A stretch of 64,000 bases of DNA from Serripes groenlandicus (Eukaryota; Mollusca; Bivalvia; Cardiida; Cardiidae), in contig JASEVX010000364.1 in assembly GCA_031761405.1 (NCBI GenBank), positions 1-64,000 of the forward strand. Direction: 5' to 3'. Both the position numbers and the translations under genes were made by a program. The notes beneath the pieces were generated by a model that was given only the letters and a program-made list of their open reading frames with translations, ran no database searches and was not told the origin of the DNA. How positions within the stretch are numbered: the first letter of the stretch is position 1; every line of letters starts with the position of its first letter. Shown here one piece after another: positions 30,946 to 42,388 of this stretch.

Positions 30946-33534
30946 GAAATTCAAGAATTTTTAGGAAGTAACTGCCGTCAAATGCCTGTCATGTTTGGGC
31001 ACTGCTTTTCAGAAATCCGATTGGGAAATGCTGAACAAAGTTATCTTGACCGGTCTTGGTCAATTCGGAGGAAACTTATCAGAAAGCATTCTCTCAATGT
31101 CCTCATCAAATTCCATCAAACAACTTGTTATCCAAGAAAAAACTAGGTCACTAGGTCAAATTGAAGGAGAATCCTTTAACACTCTGGAAGCCGTGCTTTT
31201 AACTTACGCATGTTGAATTTTTACCAGAATGTTTGTCTTAATCATATTTAGGCTAAGTTCAATATGGGTCATGTCCGCAGTTTCGACTTGAGCAGCTTAA
31301 AACTTTGTCAGAAAGTTTGTTTTGAGGATAGCTAGGCGAAGTTCGAATATGGGTCATGTCGGGTTAAAACTAGGTTACTAGGCGAATTTGAAGCAAAATC
31401 TTGTTAACAATACGGAAGTCGCATTTTTTACTTGAGCAAGTTAACACTTTGTCAGAATGTTTATTTTATTTATATTTAGGCTAAGTTCGAATATGGGGCA
31501 CGACCTTCAATAACTAGGTCACTAGGTCTAATCTAAGAACAATCTTACTAACACTCTAAAGACCGCATTTTTATATCGCCTGAGCTAAAAGCTCAAGGTG
31601 ATATATTCTGATCACTCTCTGTCCTATGTCTGTCGGTAACTGTTAGTTTTGAACACCATCTCCTCCTAAACCACGTAGCCAATTTCAACCAAACTTCAAA
31701 GGAATGTCCCTTTGGTGGTCCACGTTTAAAATTGTTAAACAATTTGAATTGCATGGAAAAACCTGGTTGGTGTGGCATCAAAAAGTGGGGAAAATGTCCC
31801 AACTTTAATTTAATATAATTTTGTACAAATAATCATAGGTTGACCTTCTACGTTGTGGAAGCAAAATTGATTGGTTGAAAAAACATGGCAACCAGGACGT
31901 ATCAGAAAAGGGGCAAAATGATACAATTTTAAAATTACACTTTTATGAAAGTGATTATCTGATGTAAGGAAAATTGATTTGAAACCTTTCTTCAGTGGCT
32001 ATCTACTTAATGTGTTCAAGCATTGATTTGTTACAAAATAATAGCAACCAGGCGTCATCACAAAAGGGGTAAATTGAAGATTTAGCTACAATTGACAACT
32101 CTTTCCATTTTATTTGACTAAATTCTACTTTACTCCTCAGGAATGTTCCTTTGTTGGTCTTTTTTCAACATAGAAAGTTAACATCCAGCATCCTCTCAAC
32201 GTCCCCTCCTCAATGTCATTCATGTTTAGCTCACCTGAGCACGAAGTGCTCAAGGTGACTTATTGTGATGGACTTTTGTCTGGCGTCCGTCGTCCATCGT
32301 CCGTTGTGCGTAGTTCGTCGTCCGTCAACTTTTTCTCCTCAGTAACCAGTGGGTCAATTGGGATAAAACATCACAGGAAGCATCCTCACAATGACCTCAC
32401 CAGATTTCCTTCAAATTTTTGGGATCCATGCAGAATTTTGGTTTCCATGGCAACGAAATGAACAAACTTTAAAAATCTTCTTCTCCAAAACTGGTTGGCA
32501 GATTTTGAAATAATTTTGTAGAAATGTTCCTTGAGATTCAGATTCCTTCAAGCCATATTGATTGTTGAAAATCATGGCCGCCATGGGGCAGGGCTAATTT
32601 ACCTTATATGGCTAAAGTGAAAACTGAAAAAATCTTCTCCTCTGAAAGTGTCTGGCCGATTATCTTTTTTTTTTGTAGAAATGTTCCTTAGGTGACCCTC
32701 TATCAGATTCCTTAAAGCCATGTTGACTAGTCGAAAAACATGGCCGCCATAGGGCGGGGCTATTCTGCCTTATATGGCTTTAGTGAAAACTTAACAAATC
32801 TTCTCATCTGAAAGTGTCAGGCCGATTTTCAAATAATTTTGTAGAAATGTTCCTTAGGTGATCCTATATCAGATTCCTTAAAACCATGTTGATTAGTCAA
32901 AAACTATGACCACCAGGGGGGCAGAGATTATATGGCTAAAGTGGGGAAAAATCAGGTGAGAGATTCAGGGCCATCATGGCCCTCTTGTTTTGTTATCCAT
33001 GCACAATTCTGGTTTACATGGCAACCGAAAGAAAAAAATAGTGAAAACTTAAAAAAAACCTCTCCTCCGAAAGTGTTGAGCCCGTTTTTCGAATAAGTTT
33101 GTAGAAATGTTCCTCATTCAGAACATTTCAAGCCATGTTGATTGGTCGAAACATAACCGTCAGATTGCGGGGCTATTTTGCCTTATATGGCTATAGTGAA
33201 AACTTTAAAAACACTCTTCTTCGAAAGTGTCAGATTTAAATAATTTTTCAAAAAGGTTCCTATAATGACTCTCTATCAGATTTCTCAAGCCATGTTGATT
33301 GGTCAAAAACGATGGCCGCAAGGGGTTAGGACTATTTTGCCTAATATGGCTATAGTGAAAACTTAAAAAATCCTCTCTCCAGAAAGTATCAGGCCGATTA
33401 TCAAATAATGCTATAGAAATGTTCCTTCGGTGACCCTCTATGAGATTTCTTTAAGCCATGTTGACTAGTTGAAAAACATGGCTTCCAGGGGGCAGGGCTG
33501 TTTTTCCTTATATGACTATATTGAAAACTTAAGA
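30946..33534. other. Dispersed-repeat block, no gene seen
   Basis: 31130-31560 holds AGGTCACTAGG modules, including one exact AGGTCA-CT-AGGTCA (31145-31158). A new repeat starts near 31571 with CGCCTGAGCTAAAAGCTCAAGG. A second, longer one begins at 32227. Open frames here translate repeat sequence and lack domains. Confidence 0.6.
32227..33534 (+). repeat. GCTCACCTGAGC dispersed repeat with 160-bp modules
   Basis: Starts AGCTCACCTGAGCACGAAG near 32227 with CG-rich CGTCCGTCG words. At least six modules of about 150-165 bp follow, each with GAAAGTGTC.GGCCGATT, TAGAAATGTTCCTTAGGTGA and CATGGCCGCCA-like phrases. A terminus-like AGGGCCATCATGGCCCTCTT near 32966-32985 separates two elements. A related 3' end lies at 55895-55930. 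I associate this repeat with bivalve genomes. Confidence 0.6.
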
Positions 33535-34087
33535 ACTAGCCTAGCTGTCGCACTACAGTGTGGTATAAATTCCACACTCTGTCTGCTCGTTTGCCGTGAG
33601 CTGCAACCCGTGTCACCTGATGATGGGATCTTGGTAGTTGATTAGGCTCATATTCTACAATACACTGCTTTGGCCTTGAGTTGGGTTAAACGGGAGGTCA
33701 GGAAGGCATGCCCTGATCAACCGGCTGGTCATGTTTAGCCCTGATATCCTTTATTTAGCTACGTTTTATGTTTCGTTAAATTACCTCTTTGCGAAAGATG
33801 TTATTTCATAAATATTTGTACCCATTTACATTTGAGAAAAGGTGTATCAGAAGGCAGTGGCTTCAGGGTCAATCAGTCAAAATAGATGTTTGATTGACGA
33901 TCGTTCTCTTTCGTATGGGATTCCATGCTTGGTAGGATACCACATGAAATATCAGTTGCTCAATTCAGACGAGTATGCCGGTGGTGTTACTTTGGCCTAG
34001 ACCGAGATGGATATCCCCGCAATACGTCCCCTTGTTGGACTCCGCGGCGGGTGAAGGACACCACCGATGAAACTATCAAAACTTAAC
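33535..34087 (+). mobile_element. LINE 5' UTR region
   Basis: Begins GCCTAGCTGTCGCACTACAG and runs to the ORF1 start at 34088. It contains the GC-richer GATACGTCCCC-like leader (AATACGTCCCCTTGTTGGAC at 34021). Placement as a 5' UTR follows from the ORFs downstream. Confidence 0.5.
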
Positions 34088-35701
34088 ATGGCCAACCAAA
34101 GAAAAGCCACGCGTACCCGATCTGATGATTCAGATTCCGGTGACGAAAATGAGTGGTTAAGTTCTACTATCCCTCGATTCATATTAATCGAATCGACAGA
34201 TGAAAATCAATTAATATCAAAGCTCTCTACATTCGTAATTGAGAAACAACTTTCAAATATTATTTGGACACCCAAATCAGTAAAAAAAAAAAATAACAGT
34301 TCTCTTCTTGTAGAAATATCAACTAAACAATAATCAGTAAATCTTTTGAAACAAAACATATTTGTTCAGGTACCTGTAACGATGTATGCAAATCCTTTTA
34401 TGAATTCATCAAAGGGTGTCATAAGAGGCAGGAAACTCGAAAATTGCCAAACTGATGAAATTATTGAAAATTTAAAAGGTCAAGGTGTAACAGATGTAAC
34501 ATTTTAACTTTTAATCAGCCAATTGCATCAACAAAAATAAACATTAGTTACCAAATAGCCAAGGTTGATTGTTACGTACCCAATCCCTTGTGCTGTTGTC
34601 GTTATAAGTTTGGACATCATGAGGATAAATGTAAAGGCAATCAAGTATGTGGTAAATGTTCTGTTGTTAGTGGTGATCATCAACTCTCTACCTGTACCAA
34701 ATCAATCAAATGTGCAAATTGTGGTCTTAATTACGCTACAAGTTCAAATGAATGTTCCTTTTGGCTTACACAAAAGGAAATTCTAAATGCAAATATAAGC
34801 AGAGTGTTAGTTTTGTGGAAGCCAAAAGGATTGTTGCCCAGCAACAAAGCATTTCAGCAAGCGTTCAAGAAAACAACAGTTTTGTCAATAAAACAAGACC
34901 AACTGTTTTTTCACTCCTGTTAACAGACCACCGCCAAAGACAAAATAGTGTACGACATGCCAACTCCTTTTGAAGGTTTTATCTCAAAGATTTCCTGACA
35001 TCAGTCTACAATTAAAAGCAATTATATCATATAAAAAGCCCTCTATTTCTTCCCATTCATCGTTACCATTAATTAAAAAAAAAAAACTCTTCAAAACAAA
35101 ATGAATCTTCTTCAAAACAATATTAATCTTCTTCAAAACAAAATGAAACTTCTTCGAAACAAAATGAAACTTCTTCTAAACAAAATGAATCTTCTTCGAA
35201 ACCTTCCATACAAAATGATTCATCTTCAAAACAAAATGAATCTTCTTTAAAACAAAATGAACCTTCTTCAAAACAAAATGAATCTTCTTCAAAACAAAAT
35301 GAAACTTCTTCAAAAATAAATGAATCCTCTACCGTTAAAAAGATTTCAAAACATACACGTAATTCATCTGATAACAATACACCTTCAATTATTACACCTA
35401 AACCAAAGCAACAAAACATCCTAAGCCGAAATCACACTCAAAGCCTGATCCTGAAGGCTTTGAGAAACAAAGACCTAGACAAATTAAAGTCCAATTAGAT
35501 AGACCTAGTGCCTCTACACCTAAAATTATAAACCGTTTTCAGCAATTGGATGAAATAGAGACCCATGATACTGAGTTTCCTAGTTCATGGTCGGGTACGA
35601 AGGATGACTGGATTCATAATTTTAATTCCTGGCAGACTTCGTTAGCCGAAACCAAAATGTGTGAATCTGTATTCGAAGGCGATTCGAAATGGATTCCATA
35701 A
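34088..35701 (+). pseudogene. LINE ORF1 (gag-like, zinc knuckles), frameshifted
   Basis: ORF1 of an I/Jockey-type non-LTR retrotransposon. ATG at 34088 begins MANQRKATRTRSDDSDSGDE. After stops and shifts, three CCHC-type knuckles appear: CCCRYKFGHHEDKC, CGKCSVVSGDHQLSTC and CANCGLNYATSSNEC (34588-34760), then a FVEAKRIV stretch in another frame. A low-complexity zone (35100-35327) repeats a 21-bp unit coding SSSKQNE. The C-terminal end reads KPDPEGFEKQRPRQIKV and INRFQQLDEIETHD and stops at TAA 35699-35701. Such proteins bind element RNA. This copy is dead. Confidence 0.65.
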
Positions 35702-36660
35702 TCCAGTGGACCTGTCGTGGATTTAAATCCAATTTTGAGGAATTGTCTCTTCTATTTATTGAAAAGAAACCAGTAGCTATATGATTACAAGAAACTGTTT
35801 TTAAAAGATACTGATAGTCTTTCTCTTAAATATCTTTCATGTAATCATAAAACATCCGATAGCTTAGTCTCACTTACTACAACTCTGCAGGCAACTGCAG
35901 TAATAATTTCATTGAGCAAAACAATAATCTTATGTTCTTTGTATCTTCCACCAAGTCAGCCTCTTGATACAGACAAGCTCGTTGAACTTGTCAATCAGCT
36001 TCCAACCCCTTTTATGATAGTTGGTTACTTCAATTCATACAATACGTTGTGGGGATATAGAGACACCAATACAAAAGGCCAACTATTAGAAGATTTTGTT
36101 TTTTAACATTATCTTTGTATTTTGAATAATAAATATCACACCTATCTGCATCCTGCTACTGGTTATTACTCATCTGTTGATCTTTCTATTTGTAGTCCTG
36201 ATATATATGTTGACTTTAAGTGGAAGGTAGGAGATGACCTTCATGTAATCGATCATACTATAATTATCACTGAAAGTAGGCCATCTGTTCAGGGGCGTCC
36301 GAGACGATGGAAGCTCCACAAAGCGAACTGGAATTTATTCCAGATGCGATGTGCACGTTCAATTTATCCGGATGCTTTCTTGGAATGCATTGACTCTACA
36401 CAACTAATTACTTCGTTAATTTATCAGACTGCTAAAGAGGCAATTCCTTTGCACGAAAGTCGTCCTCTTCAAACTATTCTCCAAAGTTTCAAAAATTTCA
36501 ACAGCAAAAGGAGAAATGGAAAATTATATGTAAATCGAAAAATGAAGAGGTCTACAATAAAGCTTTTATGTTAAAAGAATTAAAACCGGCTCTCAAAAGT
36601 TAAAATATGCTCAATGTTTCCAACAACATCTTCAGAGAACCAAGCGTATCAAAAATCAAA
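35689..36660 (+). pseudogene. LINE ORF2 endonuclease fragment, no RT
   Basis: ATG 35689 overlaps the ORF1 stop and starts MDSIIQWTCRGFKSNFEELS, then KKPVAI, stop, LQETVFK, the usual opening of an APE-type endonuclease ORF2. Further on come CSLYLPPSQPLDTDKLVELV, VGYFNSYNTLWG (35912-36106), and then DLSICSPDIYVDFKW and DDLHVIDHTIIIT (36122-36574). The catalytic GDFNSH-type motif is altered to GYFNSY. Several stops separate the pieces, and the sequence leaves the element near 36660 before any RT motif. Losing the 3' rather than the 5' side is unusual for a LINE. Confidence 0.7.
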
Positions 36661-38711
36661 CGTGCCTATTAGGTTTTTCATTATTCGTTGCCCAATTGTT
36701 TCTTCCAATTTTATCATGAGCGTTTAGCATAGAATAATATTGCTTTTGATATCTACTATTAAGCAGGTTTACAAGTTTACGTCAGTATTCTATAACTTTT
36801 GTTTCATAGATTAAACATAAATGTAGGCTTCCTCATTCTGACTAAACCATGCAGGACTTTATTATGAAATTAACACCTTAACATTTAAAAGTAAAGTTAA
36901 GTTGTCCTGTGTATTTTTAAATAAATATTTTATTTTGTCATTTGAATGTGTTTAAGTGAAATAACTCTTCGTTCATTGATACATTTATGTCTAGAGTTGT
37001 CTCCCTTCGCCTAGCGAAAGTTAGTTTCGAATGTAAAGGAAAGTGATTTGAGTCCTCGTGAGCAGCAACATTAAAATGCATGACATACGGAAATAATTCA
37101 GATGAAGCTATACGATTGATAGTCTTCTACACTTCTTCAATTGTTTGCAGTGCACGTAAAGTTTCCAACGTTATCATCAGAGACTCTCCAATTCATTATA
37201 TTTGATTTTATCTTTATTATTACGCGGATATACGAGCGTATCTGAATTGTATTGTTAAAAATATAATTCCAAGTCTGGATTTTTGTTTTTTTAATTAAGT
37301 ATTCAATATTTTAATTAGGTAATATAATTTCATTTTTGTCATTCATATTAGTAGGTATCATAACTCGTTTCATTTATTACTTCCTTATGTAGTATCTTAT
37401 AATTACTACGTGTTAAGACCCTCCGACATTTATATGAAGAGTGTCTGCTATTTACTAGTTATTGACATTTATTTCGATCAAAATACTCCTTTTTACATTT
37501 GCATATGCGTTTAAAGTTAACTCGTCCTTCAATGTATTTTTTAAAGTCTGAGTTCTCGTTTGTTAAATGATTTGTTCGTAACAATGAATATTTTTACTCT
37601 TTGGCAAGTTAACATTTATTGTCCCACCAGGACTCTTAATGTATAATCTTAGTTTGTGTTCCAGCAATATATTTCATAAGAATTGCTGAGACCGTGTATT
37701 CATTAATAATACTTTGAATTGATTCTTAAAACACTGGTATGACGTCATCCATTGTTGTTTCAGTACTGTATTATTAATACTGGACTGTTTGTAATAGGCC
37801 ACTGTCCAATATTAATCACGTGCAGTCAAATATTATTACTAATATTGGACTACACGTGCCATGTGAATTTTGGGAAACACGTGGAGAGTAAATCATTTAC
37901 ACAAAAAAGGGATGCTTTGTAATATTGCATGGAAAGAGGTGAAATACCGCATGGCTATAAAAAAAAAGGTCATTGTTCGTCTCCAGTAATGTCTGCATTT
38001 TTCGCAGTGTTTATGAAAACAATGAAGATATTGTTTCGTTTTATCTTTTCAAAACAACGAAATATTGCCAAATATTTGTTACAACATGTTGCGGACGATG
38101 GTCAACGAATGGAAATTGAAACGCATCTCAAAAAAATAGCAATTACTGTGAAAAGTAACTTTCCAAGCCTTATATGTGCATCGTCCGTAGACTACCTACT
38201 GTAAATGGGAAAACATTGAATTGTTCATGGAAGCAGAATAATAATGAAAAAAGTGAACATATTTATTACTTTAATGATACCCCATGTTATAAATCTTCTG
38301 TGATAATACTTTTTAACACCATAATTTCTCGAACAAGCCTAAACCTCACTATATCATTTAACTGGGGGCTAATTAAGGGGCCTTTGGTAAATAGTTCAGC
38401 AGCAGCTTCTAGGCCATTTTCTATAAAGAATATCTGATGACTTTGCTAATTTGGCTGTATTCATTTGACTAATGGACACACTAGTTTTCACTTAATCATA
38501 ATTCTATCTGATATAGGTAAGATATTCCAGCAAGTTATTGAATTTGTGAGAGGACCTTAACTTGTATCAAGGACGTGCGGGTAAAGATCCGCCTGTGAAA
38601 CAAAACAACCTAATCCAAAAGTACAATGTTTTTCAAAAGTAAGATCAGACTAACTGCAAAATGATACAGTGTCAGATCAATCTGAGCGGACGCACAGGTG
38701 TATCCGATTCT
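36661..38711. other. AT-rich intergenic stretch, no gene seen
   Basis: No recognisable exon or repeat apart from an inverted pair (GTCCAATATTA at 37804-37814, TAATATTGGAC at 37840-37850) flanked by CACGTG-containing sequence. Open frames such as 37929-38204 have no identifiable motif. Confidence 0.5.
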
Positions 38712-39605
38712 ACACTTGTTCGAGTCTACACTTGTTCCAGTCAACACTTGTTCGAGTCTACACTTGTTCGAGTATACACTTGTTCGAGTCTACACTCGTT
38801 GGAGTGTACACTTGTTCAAGAGTAAACTTGTTCGAGTCTACACTTGTTCGAGTGTACACTTGTTCGAGAGTACACTTGTTCGAGAGTACACTTGTTCGAG
38901 TGTACACTTGTTCGAGTGTACACTTGTTCAAGAGTACAAATTTTCGAGTGTACACTTGTTCGAGAGTACACTTGTTCGAGAGTACACTTGTTCGAGTATA
39001 CACTTGTTCGAGTATATACTTGTTCGAAAGTACACTTGTTCGAGAGTACACTTGTTCGAGAGTACACTTGTTCGGGTCTACACTTGTTGGAGTCTGAACT
39101 TGTTTGAGTGTACACTTGTTCGAGAGTACATTTGTTCGAGTCTTCACTTGTTCGAGTGTACACTTGTTCGAGTGTACACTTGTTCGAGTGTACACATGTT
39201 CGAGTGTACACTTGTTCGAGAGTACACTTGTTCGAGTCTACACTTGTTCGAGTCTACACTTGTTCAAGAGTACACTTGTTCGAGTGTACACTTTTTCGAG
39301 TGTACATTTGATCGAGTGTACAATTTTTCAAGTGTACACTTGATCGAGTGTACACTTGTTTGAGTGTACACTTGTTCGAGAGTACACTTGTTCGAGAGTA
39401 CACTTGTTCGAGTGTACACTTGTTCGAGTCTACACTTGTTCGAGTATACACTTGTTCGAGTCTACACTTGTTCCAGAGTACACTTGTTCGAGTGTACACT
39501 TATATGAGAGTACACTTGTTCGAGTGTACACTTATATGAGAGTACACTTGTTCAAGTCTACACTTGTTCGAGTCTACACTTTTTCGAGTGTACACTTGTT
39601 CGTCA
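38712..39605 (+). repeat. 16-bp minisatellite
   Basis: About 56 head-to-tail copies of a 16-bp unit, CGAGTGTACACTTGTT, with variants at the GTG position (GTC, GAG, GTA). The unit holds no stop in any frame on either strand, so long open frames appear on both strands. The core AGTGTACACT is a perfect palindrome. No sign of translation. Confidence 0.9.
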
Positions 39606-39886
39606 TTGTACTAAGGTTCGTAGAGCAGAAAACGTATGAATTGTCCACGTACAAAGGTCAAACTTGTCATTTCTGAACATATATTAAGATGAGACTGCAC
39701 ATCCACGTCAGGTCAGCATTTACACGGTTCGTAAGTCACCTGCAAAAGTTATGGTTTATTAAAGCTTTTGCAAAAATGTGTTAGATTAGACGACGCAGAT
39801 GTAAATGCTGATCCTGACATAAACGTTTTCTCAAGATCAAAGTTATAACCTTTCCAATGGATAAACTCATATTAAGAGGTATTTTA
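39606..39886. repeat. Non-coding spacer with an inverted-repeat element
   Basis: GTCAGGTCAGCATTTACA (39708-39725 region) is complemented by TGTAAATGCTGATCCTGAC (39800-39818), giving a MITE-like palindrome of about 115 bp. No gene. Confidence 0.5.
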
Positions 39887-41698
39887 TTAAAACTTCAAAT
39901 GTATCTCCATTCCGTTGCCCTCGAATTTAAATTCATGACTTGATTCCTTAATGTTTGTGTCTCCGTCTTTCCTTGATAACTTTGATTGGATTATGTCACT
40001 AACTTCCTCTTGTTGTTTATCAGAAGTTCTCTTGTAAGTATGAATGGCACTCGACATGAGACCCGTTTTCACTGCAATAAGCGGCTCATCAACACCGGCT
40101 GTATACAGCCTCGTAGCAGCTGTAGCTCTCAGTGAAAGGTTTGTAAAATGAACTTTGAACCCGGCTTCTTTACATAGCCTGGTTACAGTTTGCTGAAGTG
40201 TATGGACCCCGACAGGCGCATCGTCATACCAAACTTATTTTGTAAATATTTTCTTCGGCCTTAGGCACAACGCCATGCATTTACCAGTCAATGGACTGAA
40301 ATAAAAAAAACATAGATAATTGAACATACGCTTTGTCTGGATTAATATTAATGAACATGTTTGGAAGACCTGGTGAAATAGGTCATGGTAGATTAAAGCT
40401 TAAAGTGAGAAAATAACTTAAAAACTGTTGAAAACGGCGTAAAACACTAATAAATGAAGAATTTCATTCATATAACTATAACACGAGACATGCATACAAC
40501 GAATACCAAATTCTGTCGACATCCGGTCTAATGGTAAAATTCTGACCCTGGCATGTCAAAGGGTCAGATTTCATTATTTAGCTCAATGTAAAATTAACCT
40601 TGTACATGCCAGGGTAATATTTACTTTTTCTAGTGATGATCTTTTGCTTCTATACAGGAATTATGAGTACTAATAAAGCCTATATCGTTTTCAAGTCGCA
40701 TATTATTGACGAACTGTAGCCTCATGATAAGACACAGTTAATGTTAATATTGTGCTTGAAATAGATACTATGACAAAAACTGGCTGAAGACCACTACGTT
40801 TGGGTACAACTGAAACTGCGTTACAGCTACCTCTGTCACGGCCGGTCGCTTCTTTTAATATACATTGTATAGAAATAGAACGACTGTAACAATGTTTTCA
40901 AAATGTATGTTTTTCATTAGTATTTCAGTGTAATAGTCTGATTTTTACTCACCGTTTACTTATGTACTTCTCATACAACCGAACGATGCATCTCTCTGGA
41001 CAGTCATAGTTTTCATACGCCCTGGTCACTTTTTGCTCAACCTTTCTGTGTAATAACCCACAGGCGTTGGATTTGGACACATCTTCAGTATACTGTAAAC
41101 AGCGGCGCTTATCAGTCGTTATTAATTTCAACTGCGAATTAGATCCTACTCGTAAATGTCTGTGTTCTTGTCCAGCTCGTAAAGCAAAATTTAAACCAAT
41201 GCTATACAGTAGTGTATCTAACAGTTAAGTGGGTGAATCTGAGCCCAGTATTCTGTTTCTCGAGGGGTATTCTTCTTGGTCGGATGATATCACACTGGCC
41301 TGTTTTTTGTTAATACCTAATCCTTTCTGGGAAAGATATTTCATTCGGGCGTCTAGTACCCTCTTCTTTGTGCTAAATGCCGGATCTTCTAAAACGTTGA
41401 TAATCCGATCGTTTAATCTAAGGTAGTGCTCTAACGACATAATGATTTCATAAAGCGTTTTGAGCTGATATTCATTTCCAGACTGGTTTCGAACTTCACC
41501 GACGAAGTATGTCAAAACGTTGTCAAGTTCTGCGTCAGACATTTGCAAGAGGGACTTGTTGAATTTGACTTCTGCTAGATTGTTTCTGTTGGTTTGCCAG
41601 GATTCGAATAAATTGACAGCCCATTTATCTTTACTTTTGGTGTTTTTTGGAACAGCACAGTTTCGGTGGTTCCATTCCAACATATAAGCAAATAACAC
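39887..41698 (-). pseudogene. Crypton-type tyrosine recombinase pseudogene
   Basis: Two exons on the minus strand. The first (41698 to 40953) reads AVPKNTKSKDKWAVNLFESW, MSDAELDNVLTYFVGEVRN, KTLYEIIMSLEHYLRL, AFSTKKRVLDARMKYLSQKG and, after an in-frame TAA at 41225, SIGLNFALRAGQEHRHLR with the first catalytic Arg. Donor ACG/GTGAGT. Exon 2 starts after TTATTTCAG at 40295, keeps phase, passes a stop (FTK, stop, VWYDD) and reads VHTLQQTVTRLCKEAGFKV, NLSLRATAATRLY and TGLMSSAIHTYKRTSD. This matches the KIAA1958/QRICH1-like domain derived from Crypton recombinases. The Arg and Tyr positions remain, but both expected His positions (NHSLRAT, TGH) are Leu. The frame ends at 39887. Confidence 0.75.
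40534..40614. repeat. Inverted repeat in the recombinase intron
   Basis: TTCTGACCCTGGCATGT and ACATGCCAGGGTAATATT form a stem of about 14 bp around a loop of roughly 45 nt. MITE-like, with no flanking duplication recognised. Confidence 0.45.
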
Positions 41699-41864
41699 AG
41701 TTTATATGCGAAAAGGTAAAACGTCGTATCCAAACACTGGTTTTAGTGATCTATTTGTGTGTACATGTACATGGTTCTACCCCCGTCCGTTCCACTGCTT
41801 TGTATGTGTTCATAGTTCGATCCCCGATGCTGGTAAGATGACATCAGCTCAACAAAGAACATAT

Positions 41865-41870
<6 letters not shown>

Positions 41871-41952
<82 letters not shown>

Positions 41953-42016
41953 CCTCTCTCTCTCGTGCTTTCTCTCTTTCTTATCGCTCTCTCTCTCTTG
42001 GTGTGTATGTGTGTGG

Positions 42017-42067
<51 letters not shown>

Positions 42068-42179
42068 TGTGTGTGTGTGTGTGTGTCTATCTATCTCTCT
42101 CTCTCTATCAATCTCTCTCACTCTCTATATATATATATCTCTCTCTCTCTCTCTATCAATCTCTCTCTCTATATATGTC

Positions 42180-42225
<46 letters not shown>

Positions 42226-42260
42226 CTTCTGTCTATCTCTCTCTCTTTATATATATCTGT
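41871..42260 (+). repeat. Compound microsatellite (TC)n(GT)n(TA)n
   Basis: Long (TC)n from about 41871 to 41998, (GT)n from 42000 to 42087, mixed CT/AT, then about 20 TA units at 42184-42222. Open frames rich in Ser-Leu or Cys-Val are artefacts. Confidence 0.9.
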
Positions 42261-42388
42261 TCTATTTTGCTCTCTTTCTCTCTAATTATAAACATATATA
42301 ACTTTACTTATCCTGATAAACGTGTATAATATGGTTTAGCAAGTGTATAAATTATATGTGTATACACTATGGTTTCTCTATGATTTAG

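Noticed and set aside
31593..32461. Short open frames on both strands
   Set aside because: They lie within the GCTCACCTGAGC-type dispersed repeats and translate repeat consensus text.
35123..35419. Minus-strand Phe/Glu/Ser repeat protein
   Set aside because: Complement of the 21-bp SSSKQNE-coding repeat in LINE ORF1. The + strand frame continues into recognisable ORF1 text.
37929..38204. Small basic protein gene (91 codons)
   Set aside because: Open and ATG-started, but no domain, signal or conservation was visible, and AT-rich DNA of this length yields such frames by chance.
38712..39605. CRISPR-like array
   Set aside because: Direct 16-bp tandem repeats without spacers in a eukaryotic intergenic region. 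No cas genes.
38669..39676. Long open frames on both strands (Ser/Val/Cys-rich repeats)
   Set aside because: They arise because the 16-bp satellite unit has no stop in any frame. The same DNA is open in several frames on both strands, with no start context or domain.
41706..42329. Ser-Leu and Cys-Val rich open frames
   Set aside because: Translations of (TC)n, (GT)n and (TA)n microsatellites.
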